Program-made: the position numbers and the translations under genes
Source: Guillardia theta CCMP2712
Lineage: Eukaryota > Cryptophyceae > Pyrenomonadales > Geminigeraceae
DNA: 47,372 nucleotides
Assembly: GCF_000315625.1 (NCBI RefSeq)
Contig: NW_005434434.1
Span: 4,945-52,316 of the forward strand
Direction of reading: 5' to 3'
Part shown: in pieces, positions 35,249 to 45,424 of the stretch
Position numbering within the stretch: the stretch's first letter is position 1
How the letters are laid out: the number at the start of each line of letters is the position of its first letter
Notes under the pieces: generated by a model
What the model saw: only the letters and a program-made list of their open reading frames with translations
The model's database searches: none
What the model was told of the DNA's origin: nothing

Positions 35249-35560
35249 TCACGTGATAACTGTGCCACTGGGTAAAAGAGTAAGATCTGCGTCATCACCT
35301 TCGACACCTTGCATGGTGTCGAGGTACTGCCGCGGGCCCTTGCTGTGCAGCACCGCCATGGTTGCCGCTCGGCGATCGGAGCGGCCCATCTGCGTTCTCC
35401 TCTTCTCGTTCTCGTCGACAATGATCTTATGACCGCTTCGTCTGTCGATCATCATGATCGGTGAAGTAGTCAACTGTCTGTAAGTGGGGATACGATTAGG
35501 GCGAGGACGAGAAGTGCGAGGGTAAGAAGCGAAGTACAAGTCGAGGAGCTGTGGAACAGA
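35249..35560 (-). CDS. weak short minus-strand ORF
   Basis: The open frame encodes SPIMMIDRRSGHKIIVDENE and ends VEGDDADLTLLPSGTVIT. An acceptor-like cacag precedes it at about 35560, and a GTGATG donor near 35300 could end an exon. No family is recognised and no upstream start was found. It lies just downstream of the giant minus-strand gene. In another frame the same DNA could give that gene an alternative hydrophobic tail. Confidence 0.2.
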   Translation of the reverse strand, partial: SVPQLLDLYFASYPRTSRPRPNRIPTYRQLTTSPIMMIDRRSGHKIIVDENEKRRTQMGRSDRRAATMAVLHSKGPRQYLDTMQGVEGDDADLTLLPSGTVIT

Positions 35561-35579
35561 TCAGTTCATGTTACAAGAT

Positions 35580-35705
35580 ATTTTTATCATCTCACACCTC
35601 ATCTTAACAAGATACTTTATCATCTCACACCTCATCTTAACAAGATACTTTATCATCTCACACCTCATCTTAACAAGATACTTTATCATCTCACACCTTC
35701 TCTTC
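35580..35705. repeat. about four copies of a 33-bp tandem repeat
   Basis: Unit atcatctcacacctcatctt followed by aacaagatacttt, repeated nearly perfectly between the giant gene's stop codon and the next ORF. Confidence 0.93.
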
Positions 35706-35710
35706 ACTTC

Positions 35711-38700
35711 TCACTCATTCAACAGCTTGATCTCAGCTCGCACTCTCTTCGCCTGCAGGAGCGTCAGGCCCAACCCTCCGTCTGTTTCCCGTCGGCAGAA
35801 ATCTTCGTCAGTGAGCAGCAACAAAGTCTTTCCATCGACGCTGTTTGCTTCAACTGCTGCTGCCGCATCTCGAAGCCCGCACTGCAGAAACAGAGCGGCG
35901 ACGTCCTTCACGCTCAGAGCATATGCTCCTTGCCCTGTATCTTCGACGCTGCCCCCCATAGCAAGTGTAAACGCAGAGGACAGCTCTTGCCGAAACTCTG
36001 CCGAATCCCTGTGCCTCCTCCTCGAGTCCTTCTGCGTCGCTCTCCTCAAGACGCGCTGCAGCCGGGGAGGAACAGAAACGAAGTAGGGAATCGTCTCCTC
36101 CTTCACTCTGCCGATCAGAGCCTTCTTCTCCTCTACTGACTTATCCAACGACCCCAGCTCGTCTCCAGCTGGGCGCGATGATCCCTGTGGATCCTGAAGG
36201 AGAAACGGAACGTATCCCAGAAGCAGCTCGTAACCGATCAAGCCCATCGCCCAGACGTCACTCTGCACATCCCCGATGCCTGAGGTCCCGAGCAGCTGCT
36301 CAGGGCTCATGTAGAGCAACGCCGATGCTGGTTTAACCTCCAGCGCTCCTTGCGACATGTCCGGGCTTTCCTCGAACGGGCATCCGAAGTTCACCAAAGT
36401 CACGAGCTCGGTGGTGTCCTGCAGGATGACGTTGACGGTGTTGATGTTGCGATGTGCGAGGCCGAGGTCGTGTAGACAAGTGACGGCGTCGGAGAGCTGA
36501 AGCAAGACGTGCTGGCACTTGGACACGGAGCTCTGATCTTGCGCTGATCTTCGCGCTATCCACTGATCGAGGGAAATCCCCTCCACGAGCGTCATGATGA
36601 CTATGAGATAGCCCTCAGCAAGCTCCCAACCTAAGAAGGGAGCCAAACTTGCATGTCGAACAGATGTCAACTTGTCAAGGACAGGTTGCACTTGCCCTCT
36701 GACTCGTTCTGATATACACTTGTAAAACTTGAGAGCACAACTGCTGTTAGCCCCCTCCTTCGTCGCAATGTACACTGATCCTCCTTGTCGTGCGCGAGCC
36801 TTTCTAAGGATGCTGAACTTGCCGTGCTCTTTGAGGTCACAGAGCCTAGGGACTTCGATGGGAGGGTCTGTTGGGCTGCAGGTCCCATGGCCTCCTAGCG
36901 CGAGCTCGCGCGATGCTGTTGGCTGGATCTCCCGCAGCCTCTGCATTTCGAGCGCGAGCTCCTTCAACGAGAGCCGAAAGGTATCGAGAGACTGAGACAG
37001 ATGCTGCGAGTCGCTACTCCCCTCCTTTCGCTCGTTGTAGATAGAGGAGATGCGGTTCCTCAGGCTCGTTCCCTCCGACGACAGCAAACTACCGATCAAG
37101 CTCTCCAAAGCGTCCTTGGCCTCCGTCCACTTCGATCGGAATTCGTCGTGATCCATGGAGAGGTCCTTGAAGCTAGCGGAATGAACAAACTCGTCCCTCT
37201 GATCTCTCAGTGACTCCACTGCTCGTTCCAAGCTCGACGAGTCCATGTAGCCAGGATTGTTCACCAGAAGAGCTGAGAGCAGCGTGATGTCCCAGCTATC
37301 CATTTCGTCTTCCTTCAGCCGCTCAAGCATGGCTTTGCCCAATCTACTTCGCTGGTAGTCATTCATCCGAGAGGCTATCTCTCGCCCCGTCCTGTGGTTC
37401 CAGTTCTTGCCTGTTCTCGACTTGTAACACTTTCTCAGCACCTTCACCAAGACTTCAGTTCCCAGGCCCAGCATCAGTTTCATGTAGCGGCTGAAGTTGT
37501 CCTGCGGCGTGAAGGCTTCTACAAGAACCGGCGGGTCGGGATCATTCTTCCAGTCTATCACCGCACCTCCTTTCGTTTCGTTCTTGAGCGAGCAGCCTTC
37601 GATGATGCAAGAGGAGGGGACAACGATCTCGAGCCCCTTCCCCTCGGCCACGATCGGTCTGAAGCACTTCTCGATCGTGCAGGTGTCCAAGCGGATTTTT
37701 TGTGCATTGAAAGGTTGATTCCAAAAGACGCGAACAGCTGATTCCTTGCAGTCTTTGATGGTTGTCTCAGATACCTTGAAGGTTGCCCCAGAAGCATGGA
37801 TACCAACGTTGCAGCCTGAAATGTTCAAGTTCATAAAGTTTGCCTTACACTGATCATTGGCCGCAACACCGATCATTGCACATTTTTCTATCGTTGAATT
37901 CTTCACGATAATTTCCTCAGCGCATGAACTTAAGACGATACCATGCCTCCCACAAGGTCCAACCCTGCAGCCGTCTACTTGAAGCCCATGGCAACCAGTA
38001 TCGTTGATGCAGACTGCGGAGCCGTTGGGGCATCTGACTTCTACGTTCTTCATTGTCAAAGAACCTGACGCCAGCAACACTCCACAACAGCCACCCGAGG
38101 TAAACGGGGAGTTCTTACTCAGAGATGAAAGAGCCATGATGGAGAGAGAGTCAAGAACAACTCCAGGAGCAGAGATTCTCAGGGCAGCAGACCCGACAGA
38201 TACCAACTTGGGTATTCCCAAGGTAGCACGCGCTCCCACAATACTGCAAGGCTTTGTGATCTCTAGAGTAGCAAGAAAGTATTGAGACAACTCAGAGTTC
38301 TGGATGATGACAGTGTCGTGGGCTTGCAGCATCTCCAGCGCTAGAGACAAGGTAGGAAACTCTACCTCAACTGAAGCTCCTGACTCTGAAGGTTTTACCT
38401 CCCCTGCCTTGGCATAATGCAGCACATCTGACCCTTCGAACAGGACCGGAACTCCTCGAGGACCTTCCTTTCCCACCTTCTTTCCTGCCCTCCACTCGCC
38501 TGTCACCGTGTCTAGCACATCAATGCCTGCAGTTTGAAGAAGGCAAGCTGATAGGGCGGGACGAGGAGGGCAGGGCTTGCAGTCGAAGGCGACCATGGCG
38601 CCATGACTGGAGGTGATGGTAGCAAAGGGAAACGACATGTCAGGATCTAGATCCATTCTTCCTATCTCGATCCCATTCCTGACAAAGTAGATCGCACTGG

Positions 38701-41700
38701 CCTCATTCGTCAAGCTCAGTATGCCGCATCCTATCCTGTCTCCCGCCATGCATTTTGGTCCGAAGTCAATGTGATCGGATGAAAACATGTCCTTCGTGCA
38801 ATAGTGCAACTTGCCGTCGTGGCTGTGAAAGCCGATAGATCCCAGCTGCTTCCCCACCATAGACCCAGTAATGAAGGTCCTACAAGAAACCCCAACAGCA
38901 ATACCGAGATTGTGGTCTGCGTCTTTCAATAGAAACACTTCGAAGTATGGATACTCTCTGCTCAAAGGATAGCTTGCTTTCACAACTCCCATCTTGTTTG
39001 TTGATCCGCCTTCAAACTTGATCTTGCCCTGATCAAACTGCACATGCTCTACCTGCGCGAACCTTGGGTCTTGCGGTTTCGACGGAAACAATGGCGCAGG
39101 AGGAAACGCCGGAGTTGCTTCTCCAATCATTGAACCATTCACAGCAGCAAAACCAGAGTTGTTACCAAATCCAAATGGACATGGTTCATCGGTCCTGCCT
39201 GCTGGGCTCGGGTTCCCCGGCTCAAGGAAACAACGTTTGAGCAAGTAATCCCCGACTCTGAGTTCTTCAAAAGAGCTCCCCGAGTATACAGCCATGTGCG
39301 TAATCGAAAGATACAACCCTCGTGTACTCGCAGAGGTGGTACCTGTACCATCAGGCCCTTGACTAGCTTCATACTTGCAGATCCGGGTGTCCTGAGTGCC
39401 ACATGACTTTCCATCCCCAACGTCTGACCCGCTGCTCGTCTGCCCGAAGCCTGACAAGGCGCTGCTCGTCTGCCCGAAGCCTGACAAGGCGCTGCTCGTC
39501 TGCCCGAAGCCTGACCCGCTGCTCGATGCCGCGCTCGAGCTCAAGCTCGCTCCAGCGCTCGACGACGCCTGGCTGCCTCCTGATCCGAGCCCAGCTGCTC
39601 CGCCGAATCCTGACCCGGTGCTGCCCCCGAAGCCTGACAAGGCGCTGCTCGTCTGCCCGAAGCCTGACAAGGCGCTGCTCGTCTGCCCGAAGCCTGACAA
39701 GGCGCTGCTCGTCTGCCCGAAGCCTGACCCGCTGCTCGATGCCGCGCTCGAGCTCAAGCTCGCTCCAGCGCTCGACGACGCCTGGCTGCCTCCTGATCCG
39801 AGCCCAGCTGCTCCGCCGAATGCTGACCCGGTGCTGCCCCCGAAGCCTGACAAGGCGCTGCTCGTCTGCCCGAAGCCTGGCAAGGCGCTGCTCGTCTGCC
39901 CGAAGCCTGACAAGGCGCTGCTCGTCTGCCCGAAGCCTGGCAAGGCGCTGCTCGTCTGCCCGAAGCCTGGCAAGGCGCTGCTCGTCTGCCCGAAGCCTGA
40001 CAAGGCGCTGCTCGTCTGCCCGAAGCCTGGCAAGGCGCTGCTCGTCTGCCCGAAGCCAGGCAAGGCGCTGCTTGACGCTTCAGACAATGTTGAATTTGGT
40101 TTTGAGCCACTATGTCTGGATGACGGATGTGTTGATGCTAGGTCGGGTGGTTGAACTGTGCTTGCGGTTAAGATCATATCGCAGGTCATTTCTGATTTAC
40201 CGTTTCCATTCAAAGACTTCAAGGTGCTTGTTCGCCTTGCTCGAAGTATTTTTCGTGCGTTGTTCTGTGAGCTGAATTTTGCAGCGGGGAGCGTATCACA
40301 GCTGGAAATTATGTAGGCTGCAGCAAATGGTTTCGGTACGATAGAAGTTTCCCTAGCTGTACTTGTAGACTGCGATAGCTCACTAGCTGTACTTGTAGAC
40401 TGCGATAGCTCACTAGCTGTACTTGTAGACTGCGATAGCTCGCTAGCTGTACTTGTAGACTGCGATAGCTCACTAGCTGTACTTGTAGACTGCGATAGCT
40501 CGCTAGCTGTACTTGTAGACTGCGATAGCTCACTAGCTGTACTTGTAGACTGCGATAGCTCACTAGCTGTACTTGTAGACTGCGATAGCTCACTAGCTGT
40601 ACTTGTAGACTGCGATAGCTCACTAGCTGTACTTGTAGACTGCGATAGCTCACTAGCTGTACTTGTAGACTGCGATAGCTCACTAGCTGTACTTGTAGAC
40701 TGCGATAGCTCACTAGCTGTACTTGTAGACTGCGATAGCTCACTAGCTGTACTTGTAGGCTGCGATAGCTCGCTAGCTGTACTTGTAGACTGCGATAGCT
40801 CACTAGCTGTACTTGTAGACTGCGATAGCTCACTAGCTGTACTTGTAGACTGCGATAGCTCACTAGCTGTACTTGTAGACTGCGATAGCTCACTAGCTGT
40901 ACTTGTAGGCTGCGATAGCTCGCTAGCTGTACTTGTAGACTGCGATAGCTCACTAGCTGTACCTGTAGGCTGTGATTTATCCCTTTGAATCTCTTCATGT
41001 TCTGTCCGAATGGTTGTGATCGAGTTGGCAGAACCTCGTCCGCTATCTTCACTAAGAGGTCTTGTAGTCAAGGATTTGTCTTCTGCCTTCATCGAGCTGA
41101 CGCTTTCAGCTTGATTGGACAAGGAAAATGCAGGACAACAAACCGAAGTGCTGGTGCTGCTGGTGCTGGTGCTGGTGCTGGTGCTGGTGCTGGTGCTGCT
41201 GGTGCTGGTGCTGGTGCTGGTGCTGGTGCTGGTGCTGGTGCTGGTGCTGGTGCTGGTGCTGCTGCTGCCTGCGATGCTGTTGCCTGCGATGCTGCTGCAT
41301 GCGATGCTGTTGCTGCTGCTGCTTGTGATGCTGCTTGTGATGCTGCTTGAGGAGCTGCTTGAGGAGCTGCTTGTTGTTATGGTTCTGCTTGTCATGCCGC
41401 TGCTTGTGCTGCTGATGGTGCTGCTGCCGATACTATTGGTGCTGAAGGTGGTTGTGAAAGACATGTATTCAGGGAAGAGCTTGCATCCGGGTTCCACTTG
41501 ATAAAAGTCTGAAGCCGAGAAAAAGTCTTGAAATCCCAACGACGTCATTGATCGGATGACCATTGCTTGGAGAGCACGGTCGGCTCGTTGAGGTCCATCG
41601 TAACTCTCACTGAGGGCTGCTTCATCAGGTGTACTGTAAATGCGCTTACAGCTCTTATATGAACGAGGTAGTAGCAACGTTTACCTAGATTCAACGCATG

Positions 41701-42442
41701 TAATCATCCCGGCTACTGCTGCATGATTCTTCGAAAGAACCTTCAAAAGGAGGAATATCAAACATTTTTCATGCTGACGTACAGAGCTCAATTACCTTTG
41801 CGATGACTTCTGAATTGGTTTTACCGAAATAGTAAAGCATCTGCAACTGGTCGTCAGAAGTTGTTGGTCGGCGAACTCTCACGAGGTATCGATGTCACTT
41901 ACAATACTATCGACCATATGCTTGCTTCGAAACTTCTGGCCTCCAGGAGAAAACTGCATGCAAACCCTTAAGGGTTGTTGTGCGTGCCGAAAAGGTACCT
42001 CAACAACTCCCTTTACGACATCGCTTGCACTTGGGTGTACCGTCACTGCATGATACTGTGTTCTCCCGAACACATTTCGAACTTCATCAATCGCATTGAG
42101 AAAAAACAAGAAGGATATCTCTTGTTGATTGCAGTGGTCAGAAGCGATCAGCAGTGTGCTAGAAACTCTCTTCATGTCATACATGAGTTGAACGTCCTTC
42201 GTCCAAGGATCAAGGGACATACAACTGCAAAGTCCTTCTATCGCAGGTAGAGCAACGTAGCCGTTCCATTGCCTTGTGCTCACAGGTAGACCTGCACCAC
42301 TCTTCCTCGAGGAAAGACTGACGGTGAGGACTATACACGGAGAAATGTGGTCTCCTCCATCAAGAATATCTGACAGACCCTCCATCTTCACCTGGATTTG
42401 TGAACAAGAGCCGGCTAAGCGTGTTCTTCTTCCGAAGTTCAT
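35711..42442 (-). CDS. giant modular protein: ELSQ/FG repeats, SPRY, beta-helix, HEPN-like, pseudokinase, SAM
   Basis: The 5' exons (42442 to about 41916, MNFGRRTRLAGS to SKHMVDSI; about 41801-41846, MLYYFGKTNSEVIAK) join in phase to one exon of about 5.9 kb starting SCKRIYSTPDEAAL and ending at a stop at 35711. Numbering from 41677: Ser/Thr tracts 75-180; about 20 ELSQSTSTAS units 236-440; GFGQTSSAL repeats 530-752; SPRY 870-1030 (EYPYFEVFLLKDADHNLGIA, DRIGCGIL, IYFVRNGIEIG); right-handed beta-helix 1116-1372 (GCHGLQVDGCRVGPCGRHG, VKNSTIEKCAMIGVA); helical HEPN-like 1440-1530 with RDEFVH; kinase fold 1621-1876 with CALKFYK, but HRN and NFG where catalytic HRD and DFG should be; SAM 1916-1988. 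Inference: a scaffold or sensor whose pseudokinase may control the HEPN domain. No family member of this order is known to me. The N-terminal region is unassigned. Confidence 0.72.
35714..35930 (-). other. SAM domain (region of the giant gene)
   Basis: Encodes VKDVAALFLQCGLRDAAAAV, then NSVDGKTLLLLTDEDF and GLTLLQAKRVRAEIKLL, the five-helix SAM pattern ending the protein. SAM domains mediate oligomerisation. Confidence 0.75.
36050..36830 (-). other. pseudokinase domain (region of the giant gene)
   Basis: Kinase landmarks in order: QGGSVYIAT, CALKFYK (beta-3 Lys), YLIVIMTLVEGISLDQWI (hinge), LAHRNINTVNVIL (HRD Asp replaced by Asn), TLVNFGCPFE (DFG Asp replaced by Asn), LLYMSPEQLL (APE-like) and DVWAMGLIGYELLLGYVPF. 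With both aspartates lost, phosphotransfer is unlikely. Confidence 0.8.
37060..37330 (-). other. HEPN-like domain (region of the giant gene)
   Basis: Encodes WDITLLSALLVNNPGYM, then AVESLRDQRDEFVHSASF and DHDEFRSKWTEAKDALESLI. The pattern resembles DZIP3-type HEPN domains. RDEFVH fits the HEPN RX4-6H motif used by RNA-cleaving members. Confidence 0.5.
37560..38330 (-). other. right-handed beta-helix (region of the giant gene)
   Basis: Repeating coils of about 22 to 24 residues with small or Asn/Cys stack positions: TMKNVEVRCPNGSAVCIND, GIVLSSCAEEIIVKNSTIEK, NFMNLNISGCNVGIHASG. Typical of parallel beta-helix folds. Confidence 0.7.
38590..39065 (-). other. SPRY domain (region of the giant gene)
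   Basis: Encodes YPYFEVFLLKDADHNLGIAV, GSIGFHSHDGKLHYC, CMAGDRIGCGILSL and AIYFVRNGIEIGRM, the core strands of a SPRY fold, usually a protein-interaction module. Confidence 0.8.
39421..40079 (-). repeat. GFGQTSSAL (FG-type) coding repeats
   Basis: Units of 30 bp encode GFGQTSSALP or GFGQTSSALS. A larger segment containing GSGGSQASSSAGASLSSSAA occurs twice, about 213 bp apart (near 39521 and 39734). It resembles nucleoporin FG repeats in composition, although the protein is not otherwise a nucleoporin. Confidence 0.9.
40353..40976 (-). repeat. 30-bp minisatellite encoding about 20 ELSQSTSTAS units
   Basis: Perfect or near-perfect 30-bp period (ctagctgtacttgtagactg plus cgatagctca). Variants are S/P at one position and a synonymous g/a. 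The reading frame is kept across all units. Confidence 0.97.
41140..41330 (-). repeat. GCTGGT/GCTGCT microsatellite encoding Ser/Thr tract
   Basis: On the minus strand the agcaccagc hexamers read (ST)n and (SS)n within the giant protein (residues about 115-180). Confidence 0.9.
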
Positions 42443-43560
42443 TCTTTCTTTTGTCACTCTGCTTCTCTGATCTCTGTCTTCCCCTCCGCCTCCTCACTGC
42501 ATCGCTCTCAGCACAAACCTGTGCGCTCTCTCCCAGCTCAACAAACCTTTTACTCAACTCGGCGACCCTTAACTAACCGTCTCCGGGCCCGGGCCGGGCA
42601 GCCGGGTCAGCTAAAGTTTGGGAATCCTTGACTCGTACTGATTTATAACTCTCTTCTTTGAGTAAAGGAATTCTACCTTGACTCGTACTGATTTATAACT
42701 CTCTTCTTTGAGTAAAGGAATTCTACCTTGACTCGTACTGATTTTAACCTGATTGTCCTCGTACTGATTTTAAACTTAACTTTGAGTAACGAAGATATTA
42801 ACTTGTCGGCACCCAATCCTCCTCTCCTCTGCTCTTGTCAGAGTCTTCGCCGCCTCGGAGGCTCTCAGGTTCTCACGCTCATCCTTCTCACCCATCTAAG
42901 CCCTGTGGACGTGAATCATAGCTTCCCATCCTTGATTCTTCAGGAAGATACTTCGCTTCGCTGTCTTGCAACTCCCTCCTCCGTCCTCTAAAATCGAAAC
43001 CATTCAGACTTCTAAGTTCTTCAAATAGTAAATTCTCCTCAAGTTGAGATCCTCATTTCCAGTGTTTCAGCTTCTTATTGTTTTGATGATCGTTCGAGGC
43101 AACATGTCCAATCTGATACACTTCTAGGAGATCAAGCTGGGCGTGGCCTTCAAGGGAGATGAATCTCAGTCTCTTTGCTTAGGATGGATATTCCTGAGGT
43201 CAACGGTTTACATCGGCTAACCATAATGACCAACGGTTGAACCTGTCATCGTTGCCTCGTCAGGATTGCAAGCCAGTTGCACTCAGCGTCGACACAGGGA
43301 AATCAACACAAATGTTGATGTATCAGTATGGTATGAATGTTGGTTCGGGGCGGAGACACATGTGACAAATCGATTCTGTGCGAGTCATTCGTTTGCAATC
43401 AAGCGTCAACGATAGTGCAAGTCATCAGACACGGTGGTGTCGCCTTGCCATATATGGGCGATGCAATAATCAAACCATTCACTTCTTAGGTATCATTTTC
43501 ACTTCTGGCGTTCAGTCTTTCAACCCCGACATTCCCGCTTCACACGGATCCTGCTGTTGT
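42443..43560. other. spacer upstream of the giant gene
   Basis: A minus-strand frame at 42360-42557 (basic, RRRRGRQRSEKQSDKRKNE) could be an upstream exon but has no ATG. A hyper-GC patch lies at 42580-42615, then the 50-bp repeat. From 42840 to 43560 I see nothing supported. Confidence 0.45.
42626..42745. repeat. 50-bp tandem repeat, about 2.4 copies
   Basis: Unit ccttgactcgtactgattta through gagtaaaggaattcta starts at 42626, 42676 and 42726. The last copy is truncated after gtactgatttt. Confidence 0.93.
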
Positions 43561-43569
43561 CCTCGACTC

Positions 43570-44220
43570 ACGTCGCCTCACCTTCACCGTTCCCATGTGG
43601 CCGAGAGAGTCTGGCGAAGTCAGTCTGACACTGCGCAAGGATGGGTACCGCGGCAGCGTGCTCGGAGCATGTGAGCTGTGGCCTGGTAGAGGGTCTCGGC
43701 CTGGAAGACCTGCGTGAGGGCCTGCCGAGCTTCTGTGCCGTGTAGATGCTCTCGTTCTGCTTCATGAGGCCCTGGATGCTCTGCCGCACATCGAGCAGCG
43801 GCTTGCTCTCCAGCCAGTGGATCATGGCGTGAAGGTTCTGGATCACCGTGTCCTTCCGCTGGATATCCCCTCAGCGTGGCGCAGTGCTGTTGCCGTGGTC
43901 CACGAGGTTCTGCGTGACGTCGAGGACTAATCGTACTGCAGCTTCTGCCGCGTCTCGTCGAGCTTCGCCTGATGCCCTACGCCGAGGGGTCCTGCTGCGG
44001 GAAGCCCTCGAGGCAGTGGCAGCAGCGCGCCGTTAGGGCCGTGATGACGGAAGAAAGCAGGCTGGGGACCTTGGTCTTGATCCTCTGCGACTCTGCCTTG
44101 ACCGCCTTGTACTTGGACGGCGCGTGGAACAGCCTCCCCCGCGCTCGGGCATTCTGGGACGACGCACGACTTGCAGAACCGGCAGCAGGTAAACCATGCA
44201 TCGCCCGCCTTGCACAACTT
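43570..44220 (-). pseudogene. possible gene remnant or poorly resolved multi-exon gene
   Basis: Protein-like segments lie in shifting minus-strand frames: PSKYKAVKAESQRIKTKVPS (about 44130), HQAKLDETRQKLQYD (about 43960), VIQNLHAMIHWLESKPLLDV followed by QSIQGLMKQNESIYTAQ (43730-43850), and ALTQVFQAETLYQATAHML (about 43680). They look helical and conserved, but no clean set of splice sites joins them, suggesting either introns I cannot place or frameshift decay. No family assigned. Confidence 0.35.
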
Positions 44221-44260
44221 AAGTTCCGGAACTTAAGATGTGCAAGGCGGATGCCGTCCT
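44199..44260. repeat. near-perfect palindrome, arms about 23 nt
   Basis: The core ccttgcacaacttaagttcc is followed directly by ggaacttaagatgtgcaagg, with a single mismatched pair and no loop. The arms extend to ccgcc/ggcgg and, imperfectly, further. It lies at the upstream edge of the gene remnant. Confidence 0.93.
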
Positions 44261-45424
44261 TGTCGAGGTTTGGGTTGCTCTGGTATGGGGAGACCTGAGC
44301 TGCTGAATGCCAGCTGCCGGTCCTCAGTCGATCATCCCCGGCCGCCGCGGTCCCCGGCGGCGGCCCGGGCCGGCGACGCCCGCCGGGGGGCCGGCGCCCG
44401 GCCGTCACGTCAACGTTACACTACTGAAGTGGGCACCAAGTCCGATCCGACTGATCGCCCGCGGCCACAATGCAGAAGCCAAGTTCTAACCGTCACGTCG
44501 CCGCCGAAGTTTCCCCGAATGTTCGGGCCGCAATCAGTGCGATGGATCGCACACCGAGCGGCTCGCCCCGAGTTAACCGTTGACAAAGTCAGGGCCTGCA
44601 AACCAAGACGCCGGGACTCGTCCCATGTCTGGATGCTTGGCCCAGTGGGGGTTCAAGGCAGCATCCTAGCGCCGCCGCTACCTGAGGGCCCAGTAACGCC
44701 GGGTACCGTACCGTACGGCGGCGTGACTCTGTGACGGGCTTTATCCTGGGTTTATCAGGGCCCGCCCCGGCGGGCTGCCGCGCGGGGCCGATCGGGTCGG
44801 GGCGGGCCCGGTGACCGGTGCGGGGGGGGGGGAGGGGGACCAGGAGGGGGCGGTTCAGAGGGAGTTGGGGTAGGTCCTTCAAGATTTGGGGAATATCTAT
44901 AATTAGTTTTAAAGTGGCTGCCGTCTGCTTCAACTCGCAGGGGTGGGGTGAAATCGTGTTTGTCCATGACCGGTCCATAGATTGCCTCAGTGGACTCCGA
45001 GATACCCGTAGTCATACCATCAAAATTCTTCGGAGACGGTGGGGTCCTTCGGTCCGGCTATTCCCCCTCCGCCGCCCCCTAGGACCCTTGATAAGACCTT
45101 TCTATCCCTAGGGAGCACTACCACCCTACCCATTCTACGGCAATCAAAGGCAGTGTCAAGGGGTGCTTCGCCCTCCTACATTGCAAGCAGGCAGCAGCAA
45201 CCATTGCAGCTCGAGCTGATCCGGCAGCAGCATCTCGTCTGTCACAAACCCTTCTCCTCCTCTTTCGCACCATTCTGAGAACCTTTCTTCTCTTCTGCTG
45301 CTTGACTTTGAGTGACGCGAGTTACTCTGGCTGCTCCTCAGTTTCACCTCCTTCCTCGTTCTAGTCTTCCTGCACAACCCACTCTTCGTCTGCTCTGAAA
45401 GCTAAGGAGGACTTGACCCCCGAC
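44261..45424. other. spacer with hyper-GC island
   Basis: GC-extreme between 44330 and 44830 (cggcggcccgggccggcgacg, a poly-G run near 44822), then ordinary sequence with C-rich tracts near 45060-45130 up to the SET gene start. No supported gene. Confidence 0.6.

Noticed and set aside
35580-35705. CRISPR-like array
   Set aside because: The 33-bp units are directly adjacent with no spacers, in a eukaryotic context. It is a simple tandem repeat.
39396-40275. Plus-strand ORFs with repeating ALLVCPKPDK and CSSARSLTRR
   Set aside because: Antisense shadows of the FG repeats. The minus-strand frame continues for nearly 2,000 codons with recognisable domains.
40309-41052. Minus-strand ORF of repeating YRSLQVQLVS
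   Set aside because: A second frame of the same 30-bp repeat. Repeat period divisible by three leaves all frames open.
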